Assembly: GCA_013396755.1 (NCBI GenBank)
Contig: VWZF01001848.1
Coordinates: 1,407,569-1,471,568, forward strand
Length of the DNA: 64,000 nt
Origin: Sclerurus mexicanus
Lineage: Eukaryota > Chordata > Aves > Passeriformes > Furnariidae
Reading direction: 5' to 3'
Shown: piece by piece, positions 35,461 through 49,810 of the stretch
Layout of the letters: each line of letters starts with the position of its first letter
How positions within the stretch are numbered: position 1 is the first letter of the stretch
Made by a program: the position numbers and the translations under genes
The notes under the pieces: generated by a model
Told to the model about the DNA's origin: nothing
Seen by the model: the letters and a program-made list of their open reading frames with translations, nothing else
Databases searched by the model: none

Positions 35461-38400
35461 TTTCTTTTTGATTTCCCAAATGACTGAGCATGTATTTTGT
35501 AGGGAGTAGAGAATACTAGTTAAGCCATTTTGCTTGGCAAGGGAAGAACAGGCATCGTCACCAGAAGAATGAGGGCACTACAGATGGATGGACGGTGTCT
35601 GACCTGTGTGACCAGGCAGGGCTGAGCAGCACAGCATGAGGGCGGAGGGCTCTCTTGCCTTGATGCAGTGCTGGTCCACCTGAACAATCAATAAATGAAG
35701 AAAAAAAGTCATGGCTTAACTATTTTTATCTTCTAGGAGGCAGGGATCCAACTTTGAGGAATATGCTTTGCAATGTGAATCAGCAGCTGAACTCTTCAAT
35801 GTACCAGGCCAGTAGGCACCTCATTTTGGCAAGCTATGATTGTCTTTTGTGTATGTAAACAACCCTGGAGCACGCAGAGCAATTAGTCTAAGCCCGAGGT
35901 TCCCAGTGCATTTTGCATGTGTGCAGAACCTGGGTTTTGTTTCTTGTCAATTCACAAGGCTTAATTCATTTACAAATCTAATGTCTGTGTGGTGGACTGA
36001 GTCCACCTCTGTAGCCATACACCTGGAGCTCCACTGGAGGTTTTTGTCTGTAAGGATGCTGCTCTCTACCTTGTTAATGATTTCAATCTTACCTCAAATA
36101 GCACCAGCAAGAGGCATGTCGAAGAGCTTCTGTACATTCATATTTAAACAGGCTGTGTATTGTTGAAATTAGTGGAGTTTGAGTTTACACAGTTGTTACG
36201 TGAGCAGAATTTAGCCTGATGCTTGTGATAAGCCATATTTTATATCAACCAGTCAAGTTATGGAGCTCTGCTGTGAAGTGAAGGAGTTCAAGGAGTTTGC
36301 TTCTTTGCTATGAGTTGTATGCCATATATGGTCAGTTGGGGCTTTTTTTGCTGCTGTTTTCTTTTTTTTTCCTTAAGAAGGCTCGCCTCCAAAATGCTGA
36401 ATCATATTACAGCCAGAGACCTGGTGATTTTTCAGAATTTGAATCATACTTGAGCTCTCTGAATATCAAGCTGTGAAGCCACACATGGGCTCAAGAGTTT
36501 GGCAACGACCAAGTACTGCTTTGACAATATCATATGCAGAGTCCAGATGTTGGGTGTTTTCAGCCACAGCATACAGCATATTAGAGGAGAGCAACAATAT
36601 GACTCAAAATTGCTGTTTACTCAATTTAAATACCATGGGTTTTACTGTCCTCCATGATTAGCCTGAATATTAAGAACCAGACTGCTTTAGATCTGTATCC
36701 CATCTCAGAAGAAAGTCTCATGTAACAACCCCACATAAGTGAGAAACCTGTTTTTGCATGTTTTGCTTTTGCATTCTTCCTGCCAAGGCCTTCTGTGAGA
36801 AACTGTCCCAGTCAGACCCATTTCTGAAGAGAGTTGTAGATACATCAGGATTATCAAAAAGCACCAGTATCCTGTGAAACCAGAAATTAAAAAGTCAAGG
36901 TAGTGCCTGGGATTTGTAAATGTAATATGATAATTTTTTGACTTAACATTCTGCTTTTCCTTTGCAAGCTGCAGCAATTAATTCCTTAGCAATAATTAGG
37001 AAAGATAGAGGCAGTCTCCATTAAAGCGGGCTGCTTCTTCAAAGCTTCTGCAGACTTAGTCAGTTCAGGTCTTTCTTGCCTTTGCTTAATTTTAAATAAT
37101 GTTTTGAACTCACTGACTGTGCTTACAGACAGGTGCCATTACTTTTAATTGTGTGGGAAGTGGAAGTGGTAACTCTCATTATACCCTGTGTCATCTTATT
37201 TCAGGCTAGAAAGACAATGGCATCATATTGTGGGATTCTGTGAAATGTGGAATATCCTTACTTTCTTTCAGCACAGTGACTGATGGTACTGCACCATGTA
37301 CAACACAGGATTTACCAAGGAACTTTAAGTAATAATTCACAAGTACTAGCCAGATTCCTTAATTTAAATACCTTTTGAATGGAAAAGCAAATCCTGGAAT
37401 AAGTTATCTTTACTACAAATTGACGATCCCGCCAATTCCTTGTCTATCAAGTGGTCCACCTGTCAAATTCATATCTCTCTAGTTTAAAGACAAGGATGCT
37501 GTGTGGAACAGTGTCAGATGTCTAAGTGAATGGTGTCAGTTGCTCTTCCCTATAAATACAGTTTTTGAAATGGGATATTGGTTTTCTCACTATTAAGATA
37601 TAGTACAGAACAATTATTCACCTATTTATCCCAGGATAGTTGGGATCTTGCTCATTTATTGGTTTCATTTTTGTTTTATAAGAACAAAATCTGAAGTAAT
37701 ACATGTGGGTTGCTTTCTGAGAGCTTCAGTTTAACTGATTTCTTGCTTCCATAACCAGAAGAGTAAGAAATATCTTTTTGTGTTAGTTGTCCCAACCCCT
37801 CACAATCACTCAGTGAGATCTTATCAAGCCCTCTGGTTTTGTTTTCCTTGGTAACAGCTCCACACATTTCTTCAAGAATGGGATATAGATAAAGAAATCC
37901 AGGAATGACAAATTTCAGTGAGATCAGGGTCACTATAGGATCTTGTGGAAAAGTGATTGCAAGGAAGGTAAGGAGAGGACCAAGGAAGGTTGAAGAAGTT
38001 GTGCAAGACAGGCAATAACTTTTCTAATCCACTGAGAATGATGAGTGTGTTTTCTGGATCTGTGTTCCTCCACCCATATAGCCAGAAAATAAACTTCACA
38101 GATCAGTTTTTTAGAGTATGGAATTCTTTCCAAAGAACATTATTATCTGGGAAAGAGACTCTCTTTTTCAAAATACATATTCTGGTTGTACTTGACCTAA
38201 AGAACTTGTCCGGGAAGCACATGTTTTGGTTTTTTTTTACATTGGTATTGCAAGAATTAGTTCAACTCCCTTTTTTTTTTTTTAAATTTTATTTTAACTA
38301 GTTCTGTTTCTGTAGGCCCTGCAGGAAGATAATTTTTGACTGGTCTCCAGCATATTAATGGCAAAATAACCTTTTCAAGAAATGGAAATCAAGAGCTTTC

Positions 38401-41400
38401 TCCTTGCTGCTTGGTAGAATACTTGTCCTAAAGAAGAAGATACAACTTAAAGGGAAAATGAAATGCCTGATTGTAAGTAAATAATGAAATCACAGGTGAA
38501 ACTGTAGATGTTATAGCTCTTTGCTTAGCCTCTTCATCTCCCTGTGAAAGCAGTGGTTTTGTCTATATTGCGACTTCTCAGTGGAAGACAGTAGGAATTG
38601 TGTTCCACCTTCTAGTTTAATGACAACTGGCAATCAGCTTCAAGACAGAATTCATAAATTGCTCTTATGTACTTTAGAGTAGCAATTCTTTTTTCCATAC
38701 AAAATACCTATACTGTATGTTATACTGTTGGATCACCTGCAAGTTGTTTTTCCAGATGGTATTTGTGAAAGTTCTGAGCTGTAAGTAAAAATGAATGAAG
38801 TAACAACACAAAGAAGGGAAATAGCATAAAATCTTTCCTTTCTATTCAGAGAAGTAATTTATCTAGTGCTGACTTTATCATCATTGTGCATGTGTAGAGT
38901 GCAGGGAGTATCCCTGTCATGCATGGCTGAGTGTCGCCATCACGCTTTCTAGGCATGGATTTACTCTAGGGTCAGGAGCCTATTACCCGTTTTCCCTCCC
39001 TTCTCCTTGTCCTGCTGCCACAGGAACTCTGGCTGCTCAGATCATGTGAGGCTTGCACTGTTCTCCTACCTAATATTTCTTGCAGCTGCATGCAGCCTTT
39101 CATGTCTACTTCAGCTTGGAGTTGGGGGTCTGCTGGGAAGGAAATCCAGCCACGAGACATTTTAAGTAGTGGTTTGATCTTTGTCAGTGAGATCGACTCA
39201 GTTTAGACACATACCATTGAGAGGTCAGATCTGGACTGGAATATGTTAAGGGCTGTCAGAACATTGTAAGCGGGAAAGGCAGACATTGCAGCCACCAAGG
39301 GTTTGATTCCAGCAGAGAGTCTTGTAAATGGGGATGTTTAATAGACCGTGGAGAAGTTAAAAGAAAGGATTAGACAACTGGTGGGGTCAAGTGCACTTAA
39401 GTAACCATAAATGCACAAGATGGTGCTGTAATTAAAAATGCTCCTGCAACTCACTGAGTTGGCCTCAGCGTCAGAGCCATGCCTAGTACAGGCATAGCGT
39501 CTGTTCCAAGGGGCTTCTGTAGTTGGTCCAAATCATGAAAGCTTTAAAACTTATACATAGGGTTAAAATTAAAAAGACAGTGGAAGAGAATAGGCTAATG
39601 CTTCAGTCTCTTGAATAAACAATTTAACTACACTGTACTCGGAGGTAAGGTATTTGTGATAGGTGTTTGGAAAGAAAAATTTTTGCAAAAAAAGTTTCAA
39701 TTCTCATTTTGTCATGATAAAAACCCCTATATTTTAATGAGTATTTTTGTTAAACATGTTACCTGAAGAGAATTAATAAATGCTTATTAGATGCACTTTA
39801 ATACTAAATATCTGTGAAAACCATAAGCAAAACTCTTTTATTTTAAAATAAAAGAGCATTTTTTTATTGAAAAAGTATTCCTTTACTCTTTTTACTATCT
39901 TTAGCAAACACACAAGTTATGCACCTTCATTAAATGCTTAGAATAATATTTCCAATGCACATTTTGCTTGTTAAGTTAAAAGAGTATTTTCCTACACACC
40001 AGGCCAGAATCACATGATGAAATTCAAACTGATTGCTTTAGGCTTTCATTCTCTTTGATTATTTGTTTGGGTCAGACATTTAGAAAGAAGATAAATATCA
40101 TATAAAAAATATTGACCTTCTTGGAAACACGTTTTTAAACAACTGTGAGAGTTGCTGCTCTGTGCTTTGTGTTGTACTTCTTGGTAAGTTCAAGTCCAGA
40201 TTTAGTTATATTTTTTAAGGGACAGGAAGCTGACAAATGCCCTTCTCATAACAGTGATGGAAATGTATAAGCCTGAGGGAAATTCTGGCAAGAAAGATGA
40301 GGCAGGAAAGGGCAGCCTGCTAATAAAAGGATTATTAAAAGAATATGATACTTATGTGACCCGAAATAGTATTTCTGTTTCTCTTATATTGTATTTCTTG
40401 TATCTGGCATATGAAAATTCAGCTGTGATCTTGGCTTCTTAAAAACTCTTTTTTTTTTTGCAAAAAAAGTGGCCTTTCTTCCTTAAATGTACTGGCCTTT
40501 CTTGGTCCTTACACCGATTTCAGCCATGTGGAATGGAAGGAAGTGTCTTATCCACTCATTCTAACAAAAGTTTTCAGGAAACTGAAGCAAGGACTGCATC
40601 TGGAGTTCATGTGAAAACTGATGGAGCTACATTGGAGTCTGTTTAGCAATAATTAATCTGATGAAGATTAGCTAAAACTGTACAGCTAAAAATCTTCTAT
40701 ACAGTTGTTTAAAATACTTTTTTATACGATAAGCAAAAGTCAAAATTACTAATACAGACATTGCCAGTGACATGCTTACAGGAGCAGCAGGGAGTGGGAA
40801 GGATTTCAGAGGAAGTGGTGGAGTTTCCCTCCCAGAGTCTTTACAAGCAGCATCTTCAGGTGTTCTGGACAAATAGCTGTTAGGACATTGGTCTGGAGAG
40901 AAAAAGAAGGACATGCAGGTTCAATAGCACTTGAGAACTCTGTTGCCACATGTCACTAGTGACATTTCAGGTGTTTTGGCATGAAGTTCTCAGGTGATTA
41001 GTGAAAATCCAGAACCCTGCCTTTTTTATGAACAAAGAAGACCTGTATTTCTTGCCAGTATAATGTGCAGAAAGCTTTTATTCCTTTATTCTGTCCCTGA
41101 AGGGGATACATTCTCTTAGTACTGTATATTTTGAGACTGAACAAAGCACAAAAGCAAAATCATGATGAGCTGTATTTCTGCCTGGTTCTTAGTAAGATAA
41201 TAAGAAGTCTCACAGGGAATAAACATAAGCTGCTTTGTTACTTATTTTCTTAACATTATTTTTCGTGTTTTGCCCATTCTGAATGATGCAGGCAGGGAAA
41301 GAGAAAACTGCCTTTCCTCTTCAGTTATTTTACATGCCAGGAACAGCACATTCCCATGTGCCTTTCCAGTCCCACACAGACACTTCTGACTTTGTACACC

Positions 41401-41620
41401 CCCTAGCAGACCAAGGACTTCCTCCAAGATGATAATTTCAGGCAATTCATCCACAGTAGTGATTTTTTGTGCAAAAGCAGATCCATGCTCTGCCAGTGAT
41501 GCCCCGTTCCCTGGTGGGATGAAGCTGTGGGGTTGCTCTGTGCCCCCTTGGGCATGGGTGGGTGACCCTCCTCAAGGACCCTCTGGTTAAACCTGAGGCT
41601 GAACCCTTCTTGCAGACATA
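35461..41620. other. Intergenic, no gene recognised
   Basis: AT-rich DNA. It holds an octamer-like ATTTTGCAT near 35910-35920 and the 24-bp palindrome at 39833-39856. No coding exon or repeat family was recognised. Confidence 0.55.
39833..39856. repeat. Perfect 24-bp palindrome
   Basis: Half-site CTCTTTTATTTT joined without spacer to its exact reverse complement AAAATAAAAGAG. Seen directly, in a very AT-rich segment (39700-39960). Confidence 0.97.
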
Positions 41621-42268
41621 TCACAGAATCACAGAATATGCTGAATTGGAAGGAATCCACAAGGATCATCGAGTTCAACTGTTAGCCCTGCACAGAACCA
41701 TCCCCAATAATCACACCACGTGCCTGAGGGTATCATCCAAACACTTTTCGAACTCTGTCAGGCTTGGTGCTGTGACCACTTCTCTGGTGAGCCTGTTCCA
41801 CTGCCCAACCACCATCTTGGTTAAGAACCTTTTCCTAATATCCAACCTAAGCCTCCCCTGACACAACTTCAGGCCTCTGCCTTGGATCCTGTCACTGGTC
41901 ACCAGAGAGAAGAGATGAATGCCTGCCCCTACTCTTCTCTTCATGAGGAAGTTGCAGACTGTGATGAGGTGTCCCCTCAGTCTCCGCTTCTCCAGGCTGA
42001 ACAGACCAAGTGACCTCAGCTGCTCCTCATGCAGCTTCCCTTCAAGGCCCTTCACCATCTTTGTTGCCCTCCTTTTGGATGCTTTCTAATAACTTAGTAT
42101 ATTTCTTATATTGTAGTGCCCCAAACTGCACATGATATTCAAGGTGAGGCCGCCCCAGTGCAGAGCAGAGAAGGACAGTCGCCTCCCTCGCCCGGCTGGC
42201 GATGCTTTGCCTGATGCCCCCAGGACAGGGTTGGCCCTCCTGGCTGCCAGGGCACTGCTGACCCATAT
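41621..42268 (-). mobile_element. CR1 LINE, 3' half kilobase with ORF2 C-terminus
   Basis: Starts TCACAGAATCACAGAATATG, the inverted CR1 3' end. A minus-strand frame at 41711-42058 still reads like the CR1 ORF2 C-terminus (VKGLEGKLHEEQLRSLGLFS, then RLRGHLITVCNFL, then FLTKMVVGQWNRL). The element is 5'-truncated near 42268. The open frame suggests a fairly young copy, but it is only a fragment. Confidence 0.93.
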
Positions 42269-45200
42269 ACTACCAAAGACACCTAATCTGGGCAGTTAGG
42301 AAGGCTGGAGTTGCCAGTCTCATCAGCAGGGCTGAATCCTTTCCTCACAAGCAGCAAAGCTTCACCCCAAGTGCTGCTGGAGCATAGGTGCCAGAGGCTT
42401 GTCCCACTGCAGAGCCATGCCAGGCTGCAAGCACTGGCAGCTGGAGGCAGTATGCTGGGGAAAGAGTGTGCATCACAAGGCCTCAAGGCAAGTGTCCAAG
42501 CAAAGGTTAAAACGGCTGGACAGCTCGCCCACTAGAAAACAGGGTTTTTTTCCATAGTCACTTCCCAGCCTTGGATATACAGTCTCTAGTTACTGGAGGG
42601 ATTCGGAGCTGGCACAGGCACCCTCATAAGTATTAGACTGCCCCTGTGTGTTTGGCACTAAATTCAGACAGTTTTGAGAACAGTTCAGATCTTCTGGAGG
42701 GTGTTTTTTTCAGTTTTTATGTTTGTTTGTTTGTTTTAGATTGAGGGGTTTTTTTTGTATTTCTTTCCATAAGAAAGCAGTTCTATTTTTAGGACTTGGC
42801 CTAAATTGTTGAACCCAGCGGTTTTACTGTTGTTGTTTTTCCTCTCTTCAATCAAAATGAAGTGGTTCTGGCTGATCTGATGAGCAGTGCTGCTGTGTCT
42901 CTTAAAGTTACACTCGAGGAGATTTTGTGATTGCATGGCTGCATATGTCTGCATGGAAAGTTTCTCTCAATTTCCTGGAATAAAAGGAGTCTTGGCTTCT
43001 TCCAAATCTATACTCCGTGCTTGTAAATGTCTCTATTACGACTGGTTTTATGGAACATTTTGAAAGAAGGCTGGCACAAAACAGGATATGTTATTGAAGT
43101 GAATTTTATATTTGAAATTTGCCTCCCCAGTCTCTCACTTTGTCTGAGAGCATCTGTCCTGTTGCACAGGATGTCGGAGCAGGCAAGAGGGCACATGCCT
43201 GTTACTGGCTGGTTTGGGAGCTTTCAAAAGAGATACAATTTCTCCCAGCTTTGAAGGACCAAAGTGAGTAGCAGTCAGCCACTTCCCATGGAACTGCATA
43301 TGTAATCAGGACATTGTAGACTGTTCTGAGGTCATTTTTGCAAAGCACGGCTGGACACCTCTGCTTTTTATTGCATTTTAAGCAGTTTTTCTACAGGCTG
43401 AGACATTGGTTTGAAGAAGCAAAGGCGCCTTTCGATAACTCTTGAGTACAACACATGGGCCCTTGAGGACAGAGTTAAAAACCGGTGCCTGTCCTTAGGG
43501 TTTCCCTGTTTGCTAGCTGGAGAGGCTCTCAGCAGTGCACAGAGTGGATTTCCTGTAGCCACCCCCTGTATAGTGCCTGACAAGGCATCACCAGGCTGGG
43601 TACTGGCTTTCTAAACACATCCCTGCAGTGCCACCTCTGAAGCGCTTTCTGGATGTAGACTTCTGCTCTTACTAATGAGTACAGACTTCAGACCTTCCTT
43701 CCAGGACTTAAAGGCATCCAGAAGATCCCAGGCTATTTTTTTAAAGATTTGAGTGCTGTCATCAAAACCACAATGAATTGCCAAACCATTTTCAAGAGTT
43801 TCCAAATGTAAATCTAGCCTCAGGTCTTAAATCCTATGAAAGAAAGGCATTTGTAATCAAGTTTAGCATTTCCTGGGTCAGAAGTATCCCTGATTCTTTC
43901 TGCCTCTGGCACTAGCTTCTAGAAGTTCAGAAATGTGTGAAGATGAAAACTAGCTTTATTTTCCCTAGATTTTGCTTTTCTTAGACAGTTATGGCATTTT
44001 TTTCCTTATATCAACTTGAAATTAATAAACAGTCAAGAAACATTTATTCAGTTTTATTTGGTGGGTTTTTTCCACCATAACTTTCCTTTCAGCACTCTAG
44101 AAATGCAATGTTCACCTAGCAAAGAGACTTAGATCATGATATGCTAAAAAGTACATTTTTCAAAGGAGCGGAGGCATTTGCTTCAGTTTCCTAGGCAAAT
44201 TCTCACACAAGTAATTACATTCTCCCTATTGCATTCCTCTGCCATGTCAATTGGATATGGTGTTCTTCCTCAGTTTGTTCCTTACACTTTTGCATAGCAT
44301 TATCGACTACTGTTAAATATTTGCTGTCTACCATTACAGCAGTGACTTCACTGTAGAGGCTGTGATTAAAGGAAGCCATCAGGTAGATAAAAATTAATAG
44401 CACATTCTCATGGACTTTGCCATCCAAAATACTTGTTAGTCCAAAACTTCTAGAGGAAAGTGTTTTTAACCATGACTAGGTAATACAATAACTTATGACA
44501 TAAATCAACAACATAATCAGCTATGGATGCTTTCAAATGAAGAATGTTTGATGGTGACTTTGGTACAGCAATTGTAAGAGGATCACTGTGGGTCACGTGT
44601 ACTGGTACCTTCCAACTGTGACCATTGTTTTACAACAGAACCTGACAAATTACATTACTGGGTGAATTAGAGCTTGTTTGCTCCAAGTGGATGAAGAGAA
44701 TGATCAGGACTATCCAACCCACAGGTAAGATCTGGAGAAGGAGAGATGAGGGCTGCTCTCTTGGTATGCCCACAGTGCATATGAGCTGTTCAGGTATGAG
44801 TTGAAACAGCCCAATACATGATCATTAGATAATTCCAGGGAACCTTTCCATTACTACCTGAAAATCACAGCATTTCAGAGCTCCCTGACAGAAGCAAGCC
44901 TTCTTTTCCTCACATTTCAGCACATTCATTCAGTGATGGCAGAACTGGGACCTGTGAAGCCAGTGTTAGAATACTAATTTTAACTTTTCTTTAATTTCAC
45001 CATGTTACAGAAAAAAATATTCCTTAATTTGCATGGTCCTTTTCCTGGCAACTCTCAACCTTTACCATATTCAATATAGTGAACCAAAACCACTGCTACT
45101 TTCTTCCTCTGAAATAATTTGATTTCATCCACTCAGAATATTATACCCTGGAAGCTAGCCCTGTATGTCACTGAGAGGGATATCAGATCCAGTGATCATG

Positions 45201-47891
45201 TAGATGTTCTTGGGTCAAGACTAAGGCTGTGCTGCCTTTCCAGGACCACTGTCTGGCTGGCGGCAGGGGGGCTGAGGTCAGGGTGAACCTGGGGAAAGCC
45301 ACTCTCCAAAACCTGAAGTGACCAAACTCGGTGACAAAGCCACACCAAATTCCTATCTCTGAGAGGGAGGAGAATTTTGTGGGAAGGAAAGGAAGGCAAG
45401 ACAAGGCAAGGCAAGAATATTTTCTTCTGGGAGCTGTAGTTATGGAGGAACTGCTGAATATGTCAAGAATGTACAGTTCAGATGCAGAGAATTCAGCTGA
45501 GTGAATCTAAATGTGACCTGACATGGGTGCTGGAAGACTAAAATAATGAAATATCTGACCTTATTCTGTGTGTTTCCCATAGAGGAAATTTCTTTGGTGG
45601 TTCTGAAATGCGGTGGTCTGTTGTCACTCAGTTGAGCAGTAATAACACAACTGGGAAGTAGTGGAATAGCTCACACTGAAGTGAGAACTGTAGCCTTTGG
45701 TCTTGTCTTTATTCCCTTACTAGTCTTCATGTTTGTTTAATAGCTGGTTTGTTTTGATTGATATCTGATGCCATTTTGCTCCCAGATTTATGTTTCATTG
45801 ATGTAAATGGTTATTATTTCTCCATGCGAGGAAAGAAACAATGGCAGATATTGGCCTGCACTTCTATGAGGGTGTCAGGCAAGGGAGGAAGGTAAGGGTG
45901 CCTTTGGGGTAGAGGAAGGAAGTGACTCCAAGTCTGAACCATCCACACTTTAAAAGGAAACAGAATTCTGATGATTTTTGACTAAAAAAAGTAATTGCCT
46001 CTAAATCTTAAAGCCTGCTTGTTACCAGCTCAGATGGTGGATGCTTACAGGTACCCCAGCCCTCCTGATCATTTTCCTTTCTTCTTTTTCATTTTTCCTG
46101 AAGGAGATGCTAGAGCTTCTCAATACAGTAAGGACTTCAGAAACCAACTCAAGCAACAGTTTTGAACAGAGAACTGTAGGACAGAATATTTTTCTGAAGT
46201 GCATATTCAGTTCAGAAATATTTATGATTTTTTTTGTTTAATTTCTTCAATTTGCACATATACTCTTCTACTTTGAAGTGAGAAGAGCAAGTTTTCTGCT
46301 TCTTGGAACGTTTTTGTGTACTTACTTGGTGCAGGAAAAACAGAGAAAAAGTATCATGAAGAAATATTTTGGCTTGTTTTCTTGAGATGCACCATAACTC
46401 TACACTAATGTAGAACTTAGAAGCCTGCTGAGCTTCATCTACAAGTCCCCAGTTTTTTAGTATTCCTTGTAAGATGTTTGCACAAATGGATTTCACAGCT
46501 GCATCCCTTCACAATTGTTTCATGTCTCATATATCAAATGTATTTTCAATTTTTCTCACTTGTGGATTGTAGAATTGTCCCATAACTACCATTGTCTCTT
46601 GCTTGGCAAAACCTGCAAAGTGATACTGTTTGTTTCATGAAGGAAGGTTGTTTTGATCAAGAAACCAAGGAGCAGCTTTCATTTTTTGTTGTTGTTTTTG
46701 CATTTAGTACTGCTTAAAAGAACACTCACTTTTTGGGGGACCAAAAGTGTAAGTATTGTTTTGTTCTTTTTAATGTTTATTTTTTCTTGGTGGACTTGCC
46801 CTGTTTTGGTTTGGTTGTATTTTAATATACACAGACATAGAGGCTGGTAATCTTTCATAAGATTTGAAATCAAGCAGGAGTAAATTCTGTACTGTGTAAG
46901 TTTTTTGGTTTTCTTTTCAGAGGAAACCTCTAACAATGAGGTCTTTAGACCTTCACCACACCCCTGAAAGTCCCTAAGGCTGTGGAGTCCATCAGCACTG
47001 CCCAGTGCAACAGACCAGGAGGTTCCTCATTCTCTTAAGGTTGCACTAGGAGTGGAAATGTCAATAAAGGTGTGTGAAAGTAGTAGAATAGACAATATTT
47101 CCACAAAAGGGCATGGTGTAGATCAGTAAAGGCCTCACTCCTACAAGGGGATGGACAGTGATGGTGTGATCATCAGTGGGATTAGCAGAAAGAAGCTCAA
47201 AGCTGTTCCCCCAGTGACACCAGCAGAAGCTCAAAGTTATAGCACTAGGTGGCCAGCAGGCGTGAAGCTTGTGCCACAGCAGTGGGTGAGGATACTGGCG
47301 TGTTGGCTGGCACTTGCAGGGTGCTGGGAACATCCGTGATTTGGTAGTGGCTGTCAGTGCCTGATGGCACGCCTCTTGAGGGTAAGTGAGAAGGCTAGAG
47401 AGAGAGGGAAGATGCTGAGGCAAGACCTCCAGGGACAGCTGGCCAGCCTCTGCCCAGGAGAAGAGCCTCTATCCCATCCTTCGCCTTCTGACAATTCTAC
47501 AACATGAGGGAAAAGGGAAACAAAAATGGAGCTGCTTTACTAGCAGAGAATTGAGAACTGCTTGACTGGAGCTCGGAAGGGGAAAGAGAGAAGTGTCTTA
47601 AAAAGTGACATCTGTGGTTATTTTTCCCATGAGTGTGACGTTTCTTCTTTTGAGAGAAAAGTCAAACTCACAGGTTTCAGGAGTAAAGGAAAAGGCCACT
47701 CAAATTTCCTGGTCAGGCTCAGGTCTCCTCTTCTTCATGTCCTTTCTGCTCAACCTCCAGCTACCCTGCTGGGACCCAGAAAGGGCAGAGCAGAGCAAAC
47801 AGGCCAAGTTCTTCCTGTGACAGCTGTCCTTCTTTGTCTCTGCCTGGTGTGTGGCTGTTGCTTATGCCTGCTGAAATGCTCTGCATGTTTT
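42269..47891. other. Intergenic, no gene recognised
   Basis: Mixed to AT-rich DNA with a short GGCAA-type run near 45388-45412. No exon or repeat family was recognised. Confidence 0.6.
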
Positions 47892-48456
47892 TATAGAATC
47901 ATAGAATAGTTAGGGTTGGAAGGGATTTTTAAAGGTCATCTAATTCCAACCCCCTTCCACAAGCAGGGATAACTTCAACTAGATCACAGTGTTCAGAGTC
48001 CCATCCAGCCTGACCTGAATGTTTTCAGGGATGGGGCATCCACCACCTCTCTGGGCAGCCTTTTAGCCCCAATGTTTCAGCACCCTCATCATAAGAATAT
48101 TTCTTCTTTATATCTAATATGAATGGACCCTCTTTTAGTTTTAAACAATTACGCCTTGTCCTATCACAACAGGCCCTACTAAAAAGTCTGTCCCCATCTT
48201 TCTTGTAAGTCCCCTTTAGGTACTGGAAGGCCACAACGAGGTCTCCCTGGAGCATTCTCTTGTCCAGACTGAACAACCCCAACTCTCTCAGCCCGACTTC
48301 ATAGGAAAGGTGCTCCATCCCTCTGATCATCTTTATGGCCCTCCTCTGGACTTCCTCCAATGTTTTTCCTATGCTAAGGACTCCAGAGATAGATGCAGTA
48401 CTCCAGGTGGGGTCTTACCAGAGCAGAGCAGAGGAGAAGAATCATCTCTCTTGACC
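47892..48456 (-). mobile_element. CR1 LINE, 3' fragment ending at an assembly gap
   Basis: Starts ATAGAATCATAGAATAGTTA then GGGTTGGAAGGGA, the inverted CR1 3' end. The minus-strand frame at 48025-48360 gives the CR1 ORF2 C-terminus (RRAIKMIRGMEHLSYEVGLR, RELGLFSLDKRMLQGDLVVA). The upstream limit coincides with the 4-N gap at 48457-48460, so the element may continue or be mis-joined there. Confidence 0.93.
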
Positions 48457-48460
48457 NNNN
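48457..48460. other. Assembly gap (4 N)
   Basis: Four N between CR1 sequence and a T-rich run (48491-48508). Confidence 0.99.
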
Positions 48461-49800
48461 TTCTCTCTTTGCCTTCTTTCCCTGCTTGCATTTTTTTTTT
48501 TTTTTTTTAGCAATGAGCATTTGCCCTTTGTGCAAATTGGGGCAACACCAATAGCATGGTCATTCTTCTGGCTTCAGTGGGGCTCTGTAGGGATTTGGCC
48601 CATGGTATCCTAAGAACTGCCATTCCACTGACATCTCCTGGGTGCATGTGAATATTTCAGAAGCAGCAGTCCATCTGTGCACACGTGGCTAACTGGCGCA
48701 GCGATATGGCTGTCAGCTCAAGGTCTAAGATAACGACCTTGCATTAGGCTCAGCTTTCAAGAGCTCTTTTGACTGCCAGGTGTCGTGGCACCTAGTGGAT
48801 GTGAGTCCAGCTCACTGGGCTCACAGGGAGGGATACATGGGAGGTGCCAAGCACCATTGCCACATGGATGGCAAGAGAAGACATCTCCTGGCCAAACAAA
48901 CCTGCCATAGAACTATACCCAAATCTCATTTTACAAAGTTGCTCTTGTATAGGCACATAAAATCATAGCCTGCTTGTGCATTGCTGCAGTCTAACCTTTT
49001 CAGTTGTCATGAGCCATTAGCTTCTTTCAGGCTTCCCTTTGACAGACATTTAGAGACATGTCTTGTAGTGGCCCTTTTCCCATGAGATTGTTCTCTTTCT
49101 AAATACACCTCACTACAATCTAAAAACCCAGTTGGGCCAAGGTTTTATTAGAAGTACTGACTATCAGATGGGATCTGAAAAAGTGGATTGACTTGATAAT
49201 GGAATCAAAACCTTGTTTTTTAAGTTTACAAAATGGAGACTGGGGAGTGGGAAGGGAGGGGAGAATTAAGTTTAGAACTTAATTCCTCCACGCTCAACAG
49301 CCTCATTTACAGGAAGAATACAACAAATCTCTTGTTTTTGCAGTACAAGGGCTTTATACAAGTAAACATGTTGAGAATGTTGCCTGTAGTGTTTGCCCAG
49401 CTAGACCATAAAGAATTCCTATGAGCAGGGGGGATCTAGTGCCATTGCACAGCCCAGGAAAGTTCTGCTTTCCTCCTGCCTCTATCTGCCTTGGTGCCAG
49501 GGAGGGAGACCGCTAGAGTTGTACTATTCCTCTGAAACCATCCAGCAGGTTTATTCTGAGTACAGACACAGTGGTCTTCCATTTTGCAATTACAGAAACA
49601 AGAATATCCTGTTGAGCTTTCTCACTTGCCTCCTTTCCCCACTGCCACCACTTGCTATGGCTGTAGGGTATATAAATGGAACAGGAAATTTGACCACGTC
49701 CAGGATCAATGTCATTAAAGACACATCTTGTTTTAAAATCTAATTTTATATAACTGCTCTGTTATATAATATGCTTTTGTTTGTCGTCTTGATTTTTATC
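48461..49800. other. Intergenic, no gene recognised
   Basis: A T run near 48491-48508. A tRNA-like A-box fragment (TGGCGCAGCG near 48693) lacks a B box. Otherwise nothing identified. Confidence 0.6.
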
Positions 49801-49810
49801 GAGGTAGTGT

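Noticed and set aside
48680..48750. tRNA-like A-box (TGGCGCAGCG)
   Set aside because: No matching B box and no cloverleaf that I could fold by eye.
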